A DNA stretch of 64,000 bases from the NCBI RefSeq assembly GCF_003263785.1, contig NZ_JYJK01000044.1, forward strand, positions 62,001 through 126,000, in the 5' to 3' direction. This document shows positions 28,225 through 37,187 of the stretch, piece after piece (positions within the stretch are counted from its first letter, which is position 1; each line of letters begins with the position of its first letter). The DNA is from Vibrio variabilis. Its GTDB lineage: Bacteria; Pseudomonadota; Gammaproteobacteria; Enterobacterales; Vibrionaceae. The position numbers and the translations under genes were made by a program. The notes beneath the pieces are model-generated. The model was given only the letters and a program-made list of their open reading frames with translations. It ran no database searches and had not been told where the DNA came from.

Positions 28225-29102
28225 ATGGCTAGGTATAAAGTAGGTATCGACGGTGGGGGAACCTCCTGCCGCGCTCGAATTATCGATGACAATAACACTA
28301 TCATTGGCGAAGCCAAAAGCGGCAGTGCCAACATCATGCTCGGCGCTGAATTGGCCATGCAATCTATCATCGACTCCATCGAGCAAGCAGCAACGCAAGG
28401 CGGCTTAGACGCGTCATCGTTTTCACAGATGGACGTTGGCCTTGCGCTTGCCGGTGCCGAACACAAAGCCAGTTATCACGCCTTTATGAATACCGAACAT
28501 CCGTTTGCCAGCGTGACACTCAACACTGATGGCTATGGCGCTTGCTTAGGAGCCCATCAAGGCGAAGATGGCGCAATTATGATCGCTGGCACTGGCTCTG
28601 TTGGTCTTTGCATTCAGGGTGACCAGCAGCATGTTGTTGGCGGCCGAGAATTCCCAATCTCCGACCAGGGCGGCGGCGCAGTAATGGGGCTTAGACTGAT
28701 TCAGCAAGTGCTGTTAATTCAAGACGGCATTAAGCTGCTTCCCCTCTCGCTGAGATTGTTATGACCCATTTCAACCACGATATTGATGCGATTGTTGAGT
28801 GGTCTAAAAGCGCTTTACCGCGCGATTATGGGCAGTTTTCACCGGCAATTTTTGAATACGCCTACCTCAACGACAGCTTAGCCAAATCACTGCTACAACA
28901 GACCGCAGACGATATTGAAATGTTCCTTTGCGCGCTAAACCAGCGCGGTGCCGACAAGATCTGCCTGATGGGCAGCATCGCTGAACGCATCTTCGATTGG
29001 TTATCGCCTGCTGCACAGCGCTGGATCGTGGCTCCACAAGGAGATGCGATGGATGGTGCTTTGATGATGGCAGGCATTGAGAAACACAACCTGTACGAGT
29101 AA
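28225..29102 (+). CDS. gspK: Glucosamine kinase, BadF/BadG family (frame broken by a 1-base loss)
   Basis: Phosphorylates glucosamine released inside the cell to glucosamine-6-phosphate; the V. cholerae homologue at this operon position was characterised as a glucosamine-specific kinase. ASKHA motifs are visible: VGIDGGGTSCRARI near residue 5, IMIAGTGSVGLCI near 118 and EFPISDQGGGAVMGL near 142. The frame breaks near 28735 (GIKLLPLSLRLL then stop); adding one C gives GIKPASPLAEIVMTHF and a 292-residue protein. The symbol gspK refers to glucosamine-specific kinase, not the type II secretion pseudopilin. It begins 11 bases after the GH9 stop. Confidence 0.9.
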
Positions 29103-29111
29103 GGGGCGGAT

Positions 29112-31066
29112 ATGGATTTTCGTGTCGATTTAGCCATTGTAGAGCGTTTGCCAAAAGGCTGCCGCTTTGGCTTAACCTTGCATAACTTATCTGAGAAAAG
29201 CCATGCCAATTGGCAGCTGCACTTTGTTTTCGAGCGCTTTATTACGCCAGACAGCTTATCTCAAGGTAACCTTGCGCAAGTCGGCACCTTCTGTAGCCTC
29301 AATATTGAAGGGACACCTCTGTACGCCAACAATCATGTATATGTTGAGTTTTGTATTGCCACCGCGCCTTTCAAATCACTCCATGATGCATTAAAGAAGC
29401 CTACCTCAATACTGACAGCTTAACCCAGTATCCGGTGACCACCTCCCCAATTGTACTTGGTCAGGAGAAGACAAATCGAATCCAATTGACGACGTCTTTG
29501 AAGGCAAACACGGCCTGATCCCTGAGCCACAGTCCATCGAACTTGGCGACAGCGTGTATGAGCTGACTCGTTACAGCCAGATCTGCGTCGAAGATCAAGC
29601 AATGCAATCGGTCGCCAATTGGCTCAAAGATGAGATCGACCGTTTGTTCGCGATCACGACCAAGTCCATCGGTCAGCAAGATATTCGTTTTCGACACTCA
29701 CCAGTGCTGGATAATGAAGCCTACAAACTGCGTGTTGATCACACCGGAATTGAAATCGAATCCAATGGCAACGCCGGGTTTGTGTATGGCTGCGCAACAC
29801 TGATGCAATTGATGGACTTCGACAAAGACCGTCAAACCTTGTATGTCCCTCACGTTGCCATTCACGATGCTCCGCGTTTTCGCTATCGCGGCGTCATGCT
29901 CGACAGTGCTCGCAGCTTTCAGCCAATAAGCGAAATCAAAACGTCTTTTGAATCTCTTTGCTCACTACAAGATCAACACCTTTCATTGGCACCTTACCGA
30001 CGATGAAGCTTGGCGCCTTGAGATTCATGCCTTTCCTGAATTGACGGATGTAGGTGCATGGCGCGGTGCAAAGCGCGTTTTAGAGCCTCAACTGCACAGT
30101 ATTCAGCGCGACTATGGCGGTTATTATACCCAGCAAGAGGTGGCTGAAATCATTGAGTACGCCGCTGCACGTAACATCCAAGTCATACCTGAAATTGACG
30201 TCCCGGGTCACAGTCGTGCTGCGATTAAATCATTGCCACATCTGCTGGTCGACAAAGACGACAGCTCTAGCTATCGCAGTGCCCAGAACTACTGTGATAA
30301 CGTACTTTCTCCTGGTTTACCGGGCACCTATCAGTTTCTTGATACCGTGTTTGAAGAAGTTGCCGCTCTGTTTCCCTCTCCGTTCATTCATATTGGCGCA
30401 GACCAAGTTCCAGTTGGAGTATGGAGTGACAGCCCAAGCTGCCATGCATTGATGGCCGAACATGGCTATCACAACCCGAAAGATCTTCAAGGCCACCTAC
30501 TGCGTCATGTCGAAGATAAACTTAAGTCACTTGGCAAGCGCATGCTGGGCTGGGAAGAAGGCAACCTGGTCAACAAAGTCAGTAAAGACACCATTGTTTA
30601 CTCTTGGCTGAGTGAAGAAGCGGCAATTAACTCTGCCAAACTCGGCTACGACGTCATTCTCCAGCCAGGCCAAAGCACCTACCTCGACATGGCTCAAGAT
30701 AACAACGTCAATGAGCCAGGTGTGCATAGCGCGAATACCATCACCCTTGAGAAAGCCTATCACTATGAGCCGCTGGCTCAGCTGCATCCAGATGATCCCG
30801 TCAAAAAGCGCATTTTGGGCATGCAAGCGGCTGTCTGGACAGAGAGGATCACTTCACCAGAGACACTCGACTATATGATGTTCCCACGCCTCACTGCATT
30901 GGCAGAAACCGCATGGAGCACCAACAACCACAAAGATTATCGCGCCTTTCTGTCACGGCTTAAACGCCACCTCAGTTTGCTCGACAGACAACGCGTGAAA
31001 TACAAACACCCTTGGCCAACAGGGCAAGGTATACAAGGCGCGCAATACCAAACGCAGCGCCAATAA
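29112..31066 (+). CDS. GH20 beta-N-acetylhexosaminidase (three frame breaks, altered catalytic pair)
   Basis: Releases GlcNAc from the non-reducing end of chitooligosaccharides in the cytoplasm. The layout is an N-terminal CHB_HEX-like domain, a GH20b domain (about residues 140-260), and a TIM barrel starting at FRYRGVMLDSARSF with INTFHWHLTDDEAWRLEI. The catalytic strand reads HIGADQVPVGVW: the Asp is present, but the expected acid Glu is Gln (codon CAA at 30404-30406). Frame breaks lie near 29394 (one A lost), 29514 (one C lost) and 29938-29941 (one A gained); correcting them gives 651 residues. The Gln is a substitution, not explained by the indels; it is either another error or a real loss of acid catalysis. 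Confidence 0.87.
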
Positions 31067-31105
31067 CAAACAAACGGTTTTAATTTCCCCAATAAGGATA
31101 TCATC

Positions 31106-33511
31106 ATGCAATACGGCTACTTCGATAACGAGAACCGAGAATATGTTATCACTCGTCCCGATGCCCCTGCTCCTTGGACTAACTACCTAGGGACAGAAAA
31201 ATTCTGTACCGTCATTTCGCACAATGCGGGCGGTTACTCGTTCTACAATTCCCCAGAATACAATCGCGTGACGAAATTCCGTCCTAACGCAACGTTTGAC
31301 CGTCCTGGGCACTATGTGTACCTACGTGATGACGAGACAGGCGACTATTGGTCAATCTCTTGGCAGCCTGTGGCAAAAAGCCTAGATGAAGCCAATTACG
31401 AAGTTCGTCACGGCCTGTCTTACTCTAAATTCAAATGCCAATACTCCGACATCGAGGCCACCAAAACGCTGTTCGTACCAAAAGGTGAAGATGCGGAAGT
31501 ATGGGATGTCGTTATCCGCAACACTGGCGATAAACCGCGTACCATCAGCGCGTTCTCATTTGTTGAGTTCTCGTTTAGCCACATTGCCTCTGACAACCAA
31601 AACCATCAGATGTCGCTCTATTCTGCGGGCACCAGCTACCAAGAGGGTGTGATTGAGTACGACCTGTTCTACAACACCAACGACTTTGAAGGCTACTACT
31701 ACCTAGCGTCGACGTTCACTCCAGACAGCTACGATGGTCAGCGTGATAGCTTCCTTGGCCTGTACCGCGATGAATCAAACCCGATTGCCGTTGAAAAAGG
31801 TCAATGCTCGAACCATACCCAAACCTGCTACAACCACTGTGGTTCTTTACACAAGCAATTTACTATTGCCCCGGGTGAAGAAGTGCGTTTCGCATACGTA
31901 CTGGGTATTGGTAAAGGCAACGGCGAGCGTCTGCGCGCCAAGTACCAAGACTTGTCTGAAGTCGATGCAGCCTTTGATGCGATTAAAGCCCACTGGGATG
32001 AGCGCTGCGCAAAATTCCAAGTGACGTCGCCTAACGAAGGGCTGGACACCATGCTTAACACATGGACGCTGTACCAAGCGGAAACCTGTGTGGTTTGGTC
32101 GCGCTTTGCGTCTTTCATTGAGGTGGGCGGTCGTACTGGTTTGGGTTATCGCGATACTGCGCAAGATGCGATGGCGGTACCTCACTCAGCCCCAGAAATG
32201 ACACGTAAACGCATCGTTGATCTACTGCGTGGTCAGGTGAAAGCAGGCTACGGTTTGCACCTATTCGATCCAGACTGGTTCGATCCAGACAAAGCCGATG
32301 TAGAGCCATCAAAATCGCCAACCGTTGTTCCAACACCAAGTGACGAAGACAAGATCCACGGCATTGCCGATACCTGTTCAGACGATCATTTATGGTTAGT
32401 ACCAACGATTTGTCGCTACGTGATGGAAACCGGCGAAACAGACTTCTTTGATGAGGTGATCCCATACGCTGACGGCGGCAATGCGACCGTTTACGAGCAC
32501 ATGAAAGCGGCACTTAACTTTACCGATGAGCACGTAGGTGCGACAGGCATCGCCAAAGGTCTGCGTGCGGACTGGAATGATTGTCTAAACCTAGGTGGTG
32601 GTGAATCATCCATGGTGGCGTTCCTGCATTATTGGGCTCTGCAAGACTTCGTTGACCTCGCACGTAACCGTGGTGAGCTTGATGATGTCGCCTACTACCA
32701 ACAAATGGCGCAAAAAGTTCAAGACGCCTGTGAAACGCACCTTTGGGATGAAGACGGCGGTTGGTATATCCGCGGTATCACCAAAAATGGCGACAAAGTC
32801 GGTACCAGCACCCAAACCGAAGGTAAAGTTCACCTTGAATCCAACACCTGGGCAGTGGTGTCTGGCGCGGTAAGCGAAGAGCGCGGCAAGAAAGCCATGG
32901 ACGCAGTCGATGAGTATCTCTACTCAGACTTCGGCTTACACCTTAATGCACCGTCTTTTGCAACACCAAACGATGATATCGGTTTCGTCACTCGCGTTTA
33001 TCAAGGCGTAAAAGAAAACGGCGCGATCTTCTCGCATCCAAACCCATGGGCATGGGTTGCTGAGGCGAAACTGGGACGCGGCGATCAAGCGATGAAATAC
33101 TATGACGCGCTCAACCCGTATAACCAAAACGACATGATCGAAACGCGCATCACAGAGCCGTACTCTTATGTGCAGTTCATCATGGGTCGTGACCACCAAG
33201 ATCATGGCCGAGCTAACCACCCTTGGCTAACAGGTACCTCTGGCTGGGCTTACTTCGCCGCGACCAACTACATTCTCGGTGTAAGACTGAGCTTTAATGG
33301 GCTAGTGGTTGATCCATGTATTCCGACAGAATGGCCAGGGTTTGAGGTGACTCGCCAATGGCGCGGTGCGACGTATCAAATCAAAGTCGACAACCCAAGC
33401 AATGTTAGCAAACGCGTGAAATCTATCACCCTGAACGGCGAAGCGATTGAGGGGGCTATTCCACCGCAAGCGGAAGGCAGCGTGAACCAAGTTCATGTGG
33501 TGCTGGGCTAA
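31106..33511 (+). CDS. chbP: N,N'-diacetylchitobiose phosphorylase (GH94)
   Basis: Cleaves (GlcNAc)2 with phosphate to GlcNAc-1-phosphate and GlcNAc, saving ATP. The 801-residue length equals that of the characterised V. proteolyticus enzyme, and the acid catalyst Asp492 falls exactly in RADWNDCLNLGG. The N-terminal beta-sandwich (MQYGYFDNENREYVITRPDA onward), the helical linker, the (alpha/alpha)6 barrel and the C-terminal Ig-like end are all in order. No signal peptide, so it is cytoplasmic. It lies 39 bases after the hexosaminidase, with an AAGGAT ribosome site. It is unbroken and has strong codon bias, suggesting high expression. Confidence 0.96.
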   Translation: MQYGYFDNENREYVITRPDAPAPWTNYLGTEKFCTVISHNAGGYSFYNSPEYNRVTKFRPNATFDRPGHYVYLRDDETGDYWSISWQPVAKSLDEANYEVRHGLSYSKFKCQYSDIEATKTLFVPKGEDAEVWDVVIRNTGDKPRTISAFSFVEFSFSHIASDNQNHQMSLYSAGTSYQEGVIEYDLFYNTNDFEGYYYLASTFTPDSYDGQRDSFLGLYRDESNPIAVEKGQCSNHTQTCYNHCGSLHKQFTIAPGEEVRFAYVLGIGKGNGERLRAKYQDLSEVDAAFDAIKAHWDERCAKFQVTSPNEGLDTMLNTWTLYQAETCVVWSRFASFIEVGGRTGLGYRDTAQDAMAVPHSAPEMTRKRIVDLLRGQVKAGYGLHLFDPDWFDPDKADVEPSKSPTVVPTPSDEDKIHGIADTCSDDHLWLVPTICRYVMETGETDFFDEVIPYADGGNATVYEHMKAALNFTDEHVGATGIAKGLRADWNDCLNLGGGESSMVAFLHYWALQDFVDLARNRGELDDVAYYQQMAQKVQDACETHLWDEDGGWYIRGITKNGDKVGTSTQTEGKVHLESNTWAVVSGAVSEERGKKAMDAVDEYLYSDFGLHLNAPSFATPNDDIGFVTRVYQGVKENGAIFSHPNPWAWVAEAKLGRGDQAMKYYDALNPYNQNDMIETRITEPYSYVQFIMGRDHQDHGRANHPWLTGTSGWAYFAATNYILGVRLSFNGLVVDPCIPTEWPGFEVTRQWRGATYQIKVDNPSNVSKRVKSITLNGEAIEGAIPPQAEGSVNQVHVVLG

Positions 33512-33523
33512 TTCGCCCTTCTG

Positions 33524-33555
33524 CAATGATGAGCTACTGTGTGAGCTCATCATTG
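33524..33555 (+). other. Intercistronic hairpin between chbP and the mutase gene
   Basis: A perfect 12-bp stem (CAATGATGAGCT with AGCTCATCATTG) around ACTGTGTG is followed by GTCACACTG, with no T-run. It is the third such element in this operon. Confidence 0.72.
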
Positions 33556-33594
33556 GTCACACTGCATGAGCAGATAACCTCTTAGGAGAGAGAG

Positions 33595-35007
33595 ATGATC
33601 AAATTTGGAACAGGCGGCTGGCGCGCCTTTATTGGCGAAGAATTCACTAAGGACAACGTGAAGCTCGTCGCGCAGGCGCTAGCTAACATCATTAAAGCCG
33701 AAAACGTGGCCGAGCGCGGGTTCGTGATTGGCTATGACCGCCGTTTTTTATCTGACAAAGCGGGGCGCTGGTTTGCAGAAGTATTGGCAGCTAACAGTAT
33801 CCCAGTGAGCTTTATCGATAAGTTTGTGCCTACCCCGATAGTCATGTACAAGGCGAAAAGCATGGGCTGCGCGTATTCTGCGTGTATCACCGCGTCTCAT
33901 AACCCAGCAGATTACAACGGCATCAAGGTGTTTATTGAAGGCGGTCGTGACGCTGATGAAGTGATCACCGAGAAGATCGAAGCGCAGATTGCCAACCTGA
34001 CTCAACAAGAAGTCATTTCTGGCGATTTCGAGCTGTGCGTCGAGCGCGGCGCGATCACCGTGATCAACCCGATGAACGAGTTTGTTGATTCGATCATCGA
34101 CCTTATCGACATCGACGCGATCAAACGCGCCAATCTTAAAGTGCTCATCGACCCGATGTTTGGGGTAGCGAAAAACGCACTGCAAACGGTGCTTATTAAT
34201 GGACGCTGTGATGTTGACGTCATCAACGATGGTAAAAACCCGGACTTTGGCGGCTTGATGCCTTCACCAAGTGCGGCGACACTTTATCGTCTTAAGCACC
34301 TCGTGGCGGCAGAAGGCTACGATATCGGTATTGGTACCGATGGCGATGCTGACCGTCTTGGCATCATTGATGAAAAAGGCAACTTCATTCACCCGAATGA
34401 AGTTCTGCTACTGCTCTACTACTATCTCCTTGAATACAAAGGCTGGAAAGGCTCAGTGGTTCGTAATATCGCTACCACTCATCTTCTGGATAAGGTCGCT
34501 GCCGACTACGGTCAAAAGAGCTTTGAGGTTCCCGTAGGCTTTAAGCACATCAGTAGTCAAATGGAGGCCGACGATTCACTGATTGGCGGTGAGAGCTCAG
34601 GCGGCTTGACCATTCGCGGTCACATCAAAGGTAAGGACGGCGTATTTGCCTCTAGCCTGTTAGTCGAAATGCTCAGTGTCACTCAGAAGACGCTTTCCGA
34701 GCTGCTATCAGAGATCTACGGCAAGTATGGCTACGCCTATACCGCCGAAGGTGATTGCACCTTTAAACCATCACAAAAAGACAGCCTATACCACAAACTC
34801 TACGTCGAGAAACTGCTTCCTGAGTTTGAGTATGAGGTAGAAAAAGTTAGCTATGCCGATGGCGCGAAAGTGTACTTTAAAAATGGCGGCTGGGTGATTG
34901 CGCGTTTCTCTGGAACCGAGCCACTGCTGCGCATCTTCTGTGAAATGGAAGACAAGGAACAAGCGGAATATGTTCTTCAACAGATGAAAGACTTTTTGTC
35001 TTTGTAG
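33595..35007 (+). CDS. Phosphohexomutase (phosphoglucosamine/phosphomannomutase family)
   Basis: A 470-residue alpha-D-phosphohexomutase. In this setting it most likely converts GlcNAc-1-phosphate from chitobiose phosphorolysis to GlcNAc-6-phosphate for NagA. The phosphoserine loop TASHNP is near residue 101, the metal loop GTDGDADRLG near 245, the sugar-binding GGESSGG near 326 and the phosphate-binding RFSGTEPLLRIF near 442; all four active-site loops are present. It is the last gene of the chitin operon and is followed by a strong terminator. Exact specificity is inferred from context. Intact. Confidence 0.9.
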   Translation: MIKFGTGGWRAFIGEEFTKDNVKLVAQALANIIKAENVAERGFVIGYDRRFLSDKAGRWFAEVLAANSIPVSFIDKFVPTPIVMYKAKSMGCAYSACITASHNPADYNGIKVFIEGGRDADEVITEKIEAQIANLTQQEVISGDFELCVERGAITVINPMNEFVDSIIDLIDIDAIKRANLKVLIDPMFGVAKNALQTVLINGRCDVDVINDGKNPDFGGLMPSPSAATLYRLKHLVAAEGYDIGIGTDGDADRLGIIDEKGNFIHPNEVLLLLYYYLLEYKGWKGSVVRNIATTHLLDKVAADYGQKSFEVPVGFKHISSQMEADDSLIGGESSGGLTIRGHIKGKDGVFASSLLVEMLSVTQKTLSELLSEIYGKYGYAYTAEGDCTFKPSQKDSLYHKLYVEKLLPEFEYEVEKVSYADGAKVYFKNGGWVIARFSGTEPLLRIFCEMEDKEQAEYVLQQMKDFLSL

Positions 35008-35101
35008 TCACTGTTTCCTTTCCTTTTTGCCTTAAGCGGTCTCGACTCACCTTCTTGACCGCCTATTAGCAAAAAGCTCCCTATAGGTGGAGAACATCTT
35101 T

Positions 35102-35132
35102 GCCCGGAACGACTGTCTCCGGGCTTTTTTTT
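35102..35132 (+). terminator. Terminator of the chitin-oligosaccharide operon
   Basis: GCCCGGA pairs with TCCGGGC and is followed by eight T residues, about 95 bases after the mutase stop. Confidence 0.92.
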
Positions 35133-35230
35133 GTAGTAATCCACTACTACCAAACATTGTAAAAAATTTGTTAACTTCAGAATTTAGCGACTCATTTCCC
35201 AACCACGACAAGTAACAAGGAGAGAACACG

Positions 35231-35790
35231 ATGGCTAAGGTACTGATTATTGCAGGCGACTTTGTGGAAGATTATGAACTCATGGTGCCCTTTCAAGCAC
35301 TGCTAATGGTAGGACACCAAGTCTCGGTGGTCTGCCCTGAAAAGAAAGCAGGCGACACCATTAAAACCGCGATACATGATTTTGAAGGCGACCAAACCTA
35401 CACCGAAAAGCCGGGACACCTATTTACCCTCAATGCAGACTTCAGCAGTATCGATGCGACCGACTTTGATGCCCTACTCATCCCGGGCGGACGTGCACCA
35501 GAATACTTAAGACTGAACTCAGAGGTGATTGAGTTAGTACAAGCGTTCGCGGCAACGCAAAAACCGATTGCCGCAATTTGCCATGCGCACAGCTACTTGC
35601 AGCCGCCAACGTCATTGAAGGACGCACTATCTCAGCCTATCCAGCCTGCGCGCCAGAGGTGAAACTCGCTGGTGCCAGCTACGCTGATATTGAGGTTACC
35701 GACGCTGTTACTGACGGCCAGTTTGTCACCGCGCCTGCATGGCCTGCACACCCTGCCTGGTTAGCTCAATTCAACAAGCTACTCAACTAA
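35231..35790 (+). CDS. DJ-1/PfpI family protein (frame broken by a 1-base loss)
   Basis: A class I glutamine amidotransferase-like protein of the DJ-1/PfpI superfamily, whose members include deglycase/glyoxalase and stress proteins. The N-terminus [19 protein letters not shown] and the GGRAPEYLR loop are typical. The nucleophile elbow AICHGAQLL (Cys) is recovered only after correcting a break near 35585, where one G of GGC is lost. The corrected protein has 186 residues. It stands alone after the operon terminator, with a GGAGAG ribosome site before the ATG. Substrate unknown. Confidence 0.88.
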
Positions 35791-35864
35791 GACTAAAGCA
35801 CAACAGACAATCGCGCAGTAGCCGCTATGCTATTCAAACCCACTGTTCATTGGAGCGCTCACCA

Positions 35865-36140
35865 ATGTGTGAAATCTACTCTGGTGCCGAAACCAACTTG
35901 TTTGAATTGAAGTCGCGTAGCGTGCGCATTGACGGCGTCGTCACCAGCATTCGACTGGAAGCGGTGTTTTGGAAGATCATTGAAGAGATTGCAGAGGACG
36001 CCGAGATATCGGTGGCGGAGTTTCTATCGAGGATTTATCGGGAAGTAGTCGAAAAGCGAGGCGAAATCGGTAACTTCACCTCTCTACTCCGTGTGGCCTG
36101 CACCACCTATCTCAATAATGGTCAGCGTATCGAGCTCTAG
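35865..36140 (+). CDS. Ribbon-helix-helix domain protein
   Basis: A 91-residue protein of the RHH_4-like family, beginning MCEIYSGAETNLFELKSRSV. An extended strand segment (SRSVRIDGVVTSIRLEAVFW) and two helices (KIIEEIAEDAEISVAEFLSR and LLRVACTTYL) match a ribbon-helix-helix DNA-binding fold; the strand residues alternate in a DNA-contact pattern. Homologues are annotated as putative transcription factors with no known target. The ATG at 35865 is chosen because the longer frame (35739) overlaps the preceding gene and lacks homology. It is convergent with fbpC, whose stop is 15 bases away, with no clear terminator between. Confidence 0.78.
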   Translation: MCEIYSGAETNLFELKSRSVRIDGVVTSIRLEAVFWKIIEEIAEDAEISVAEFLSRIYREVVEKRGEIGNFTSLLRVACTTYLNNGQRIEL

Positions 36141-36155
36141 TTTCCAGAGCACGCA

Positions 36156-37187
36156 TTAAGCAAAAGCAACGATGCCTTGGGCATCAACACTCACCGCGAC
36201 ACTTTGGCCAACATCCAGCGCTTCTAATGAGGTTGCCAATACGCGGGTACCTTCAATATCTACCACATAACGGCAATGGTCACCCATGAACTGCTGCTCA
36301 ATAACCGTAATAGTGCTCTTATCTGACTGAGTCAGTTGAATGTGCTGTGGGCGCACCAAGAGTTGGCAATCTGCACCGTGTTCAATCAAGGCACAGGACT
36401 GAGCTTCAACTTGGCCAATAGCCGTCTCGAAGGTTGAGTCATTGACATGCTTAGCTTGCAAGTAACTGCCGCCACCTAAGAAGTCCGCAACGAACTTACT
36501 CGATGGGCAGAAATAGAGCTCTGATGCCGAGCCATATTGCTCAATCACACCTTGGTTCATCACCGCCATTTTGTCGGCAAACGCGAACGCTTCTTCACGG
36601 CTGTGAGTCACGAAAATCGCGGTCACACCCTGTTTTTTGAAGATTTTGCGGATCTCGCGGATCAACTCATGACGTACTTGGGTATCAATGTTGGAAAACG
36701 GTTCATCAAGTAGCAATAGATCAGGTTTGTACGCTAAGCTGCGCGCAATCGCCACACGCTGCTGCTGACCACCGGATAATTGATGGGGATAGCGGTCGGT
36801 GTATTGCTCAAGGTGTACCAGTGACAGCATTTCCATGACGATGGCATCTTGCTCTGACTTCGGAGTGCCTTTAAGCCCAAATGCCACGTTCTGCGCCACC
36901 GTCAAATGAGGAAACAGCGCATAATCTTGGAAGATCATACCAATGTTACGCTGCTCTGGCGGCATCCAAGTTTCACCGTTATCAATCTCACGCTCACCCA
37001 GCGTCATCTTGCCTGCTGAAAGCGGCAATAGGCCGGCGATGGCTTTCAGCAAGGTGGTTTTACCGCAGCCACTGGCGCCTAGCAAACAAACAATTTCACC
37101 TTGATTGACCTCTAGAGACAAGTTTTCAAGGATCGTTTGCTCGTCATACTGACAAGATAAATTTTCAATCGACAGTGCAGTGGTCAT
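36156..37187 (-). CDS. fbpC: Iron(III) ABC transporter ATP-binding protein
   Basis: Energises ferric iron import with FbpB and FbpA. The 343-residue protein has Walker A LGASGCGKTT near residue 34, signature LSGGQQQRVAIARSLAYKPD near 135, Walker B LLLLDEPFSNID near 157 and the switch His in FVTHSREE near 193. A TOBE-type C-terminal domain follows, as in PotA/FbpC transporters. Its ATG overlaps the fbpB stop as TGATG, showing translational coupling. Intact. Confidence 0.94.
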   Translation of the reverse strand: MTTALSIENLSCQYDEQTILENLSLEVNQGEIVCLLGASGCGKTTLLKAIAGLLPLSAGKMTLGEREIDNGETWMPPEQRNIGMIFQDYALFPHLTVAQNVAFGLKGTPKSEQDAIVMEMLSLVHLEQYTDRYPHQLSGGQQQRVAIARSLAYKPDLLLLDEPFSNIDTQVRHELIREIRKIFKKQGVTAIFVTHSREEAFAFADKMAVMNQGVIEQYGSASELYFCPSSKFVADFLGGGSYLQAKHVNDSTFETAIGQVEAQSCALIEHGADCQLLVRPQHIQLTQSDKSTITVIEQQFMGDHCRYVVDIEGTRVLATSLEALDVGQSVAVSVDAQGIVAFA

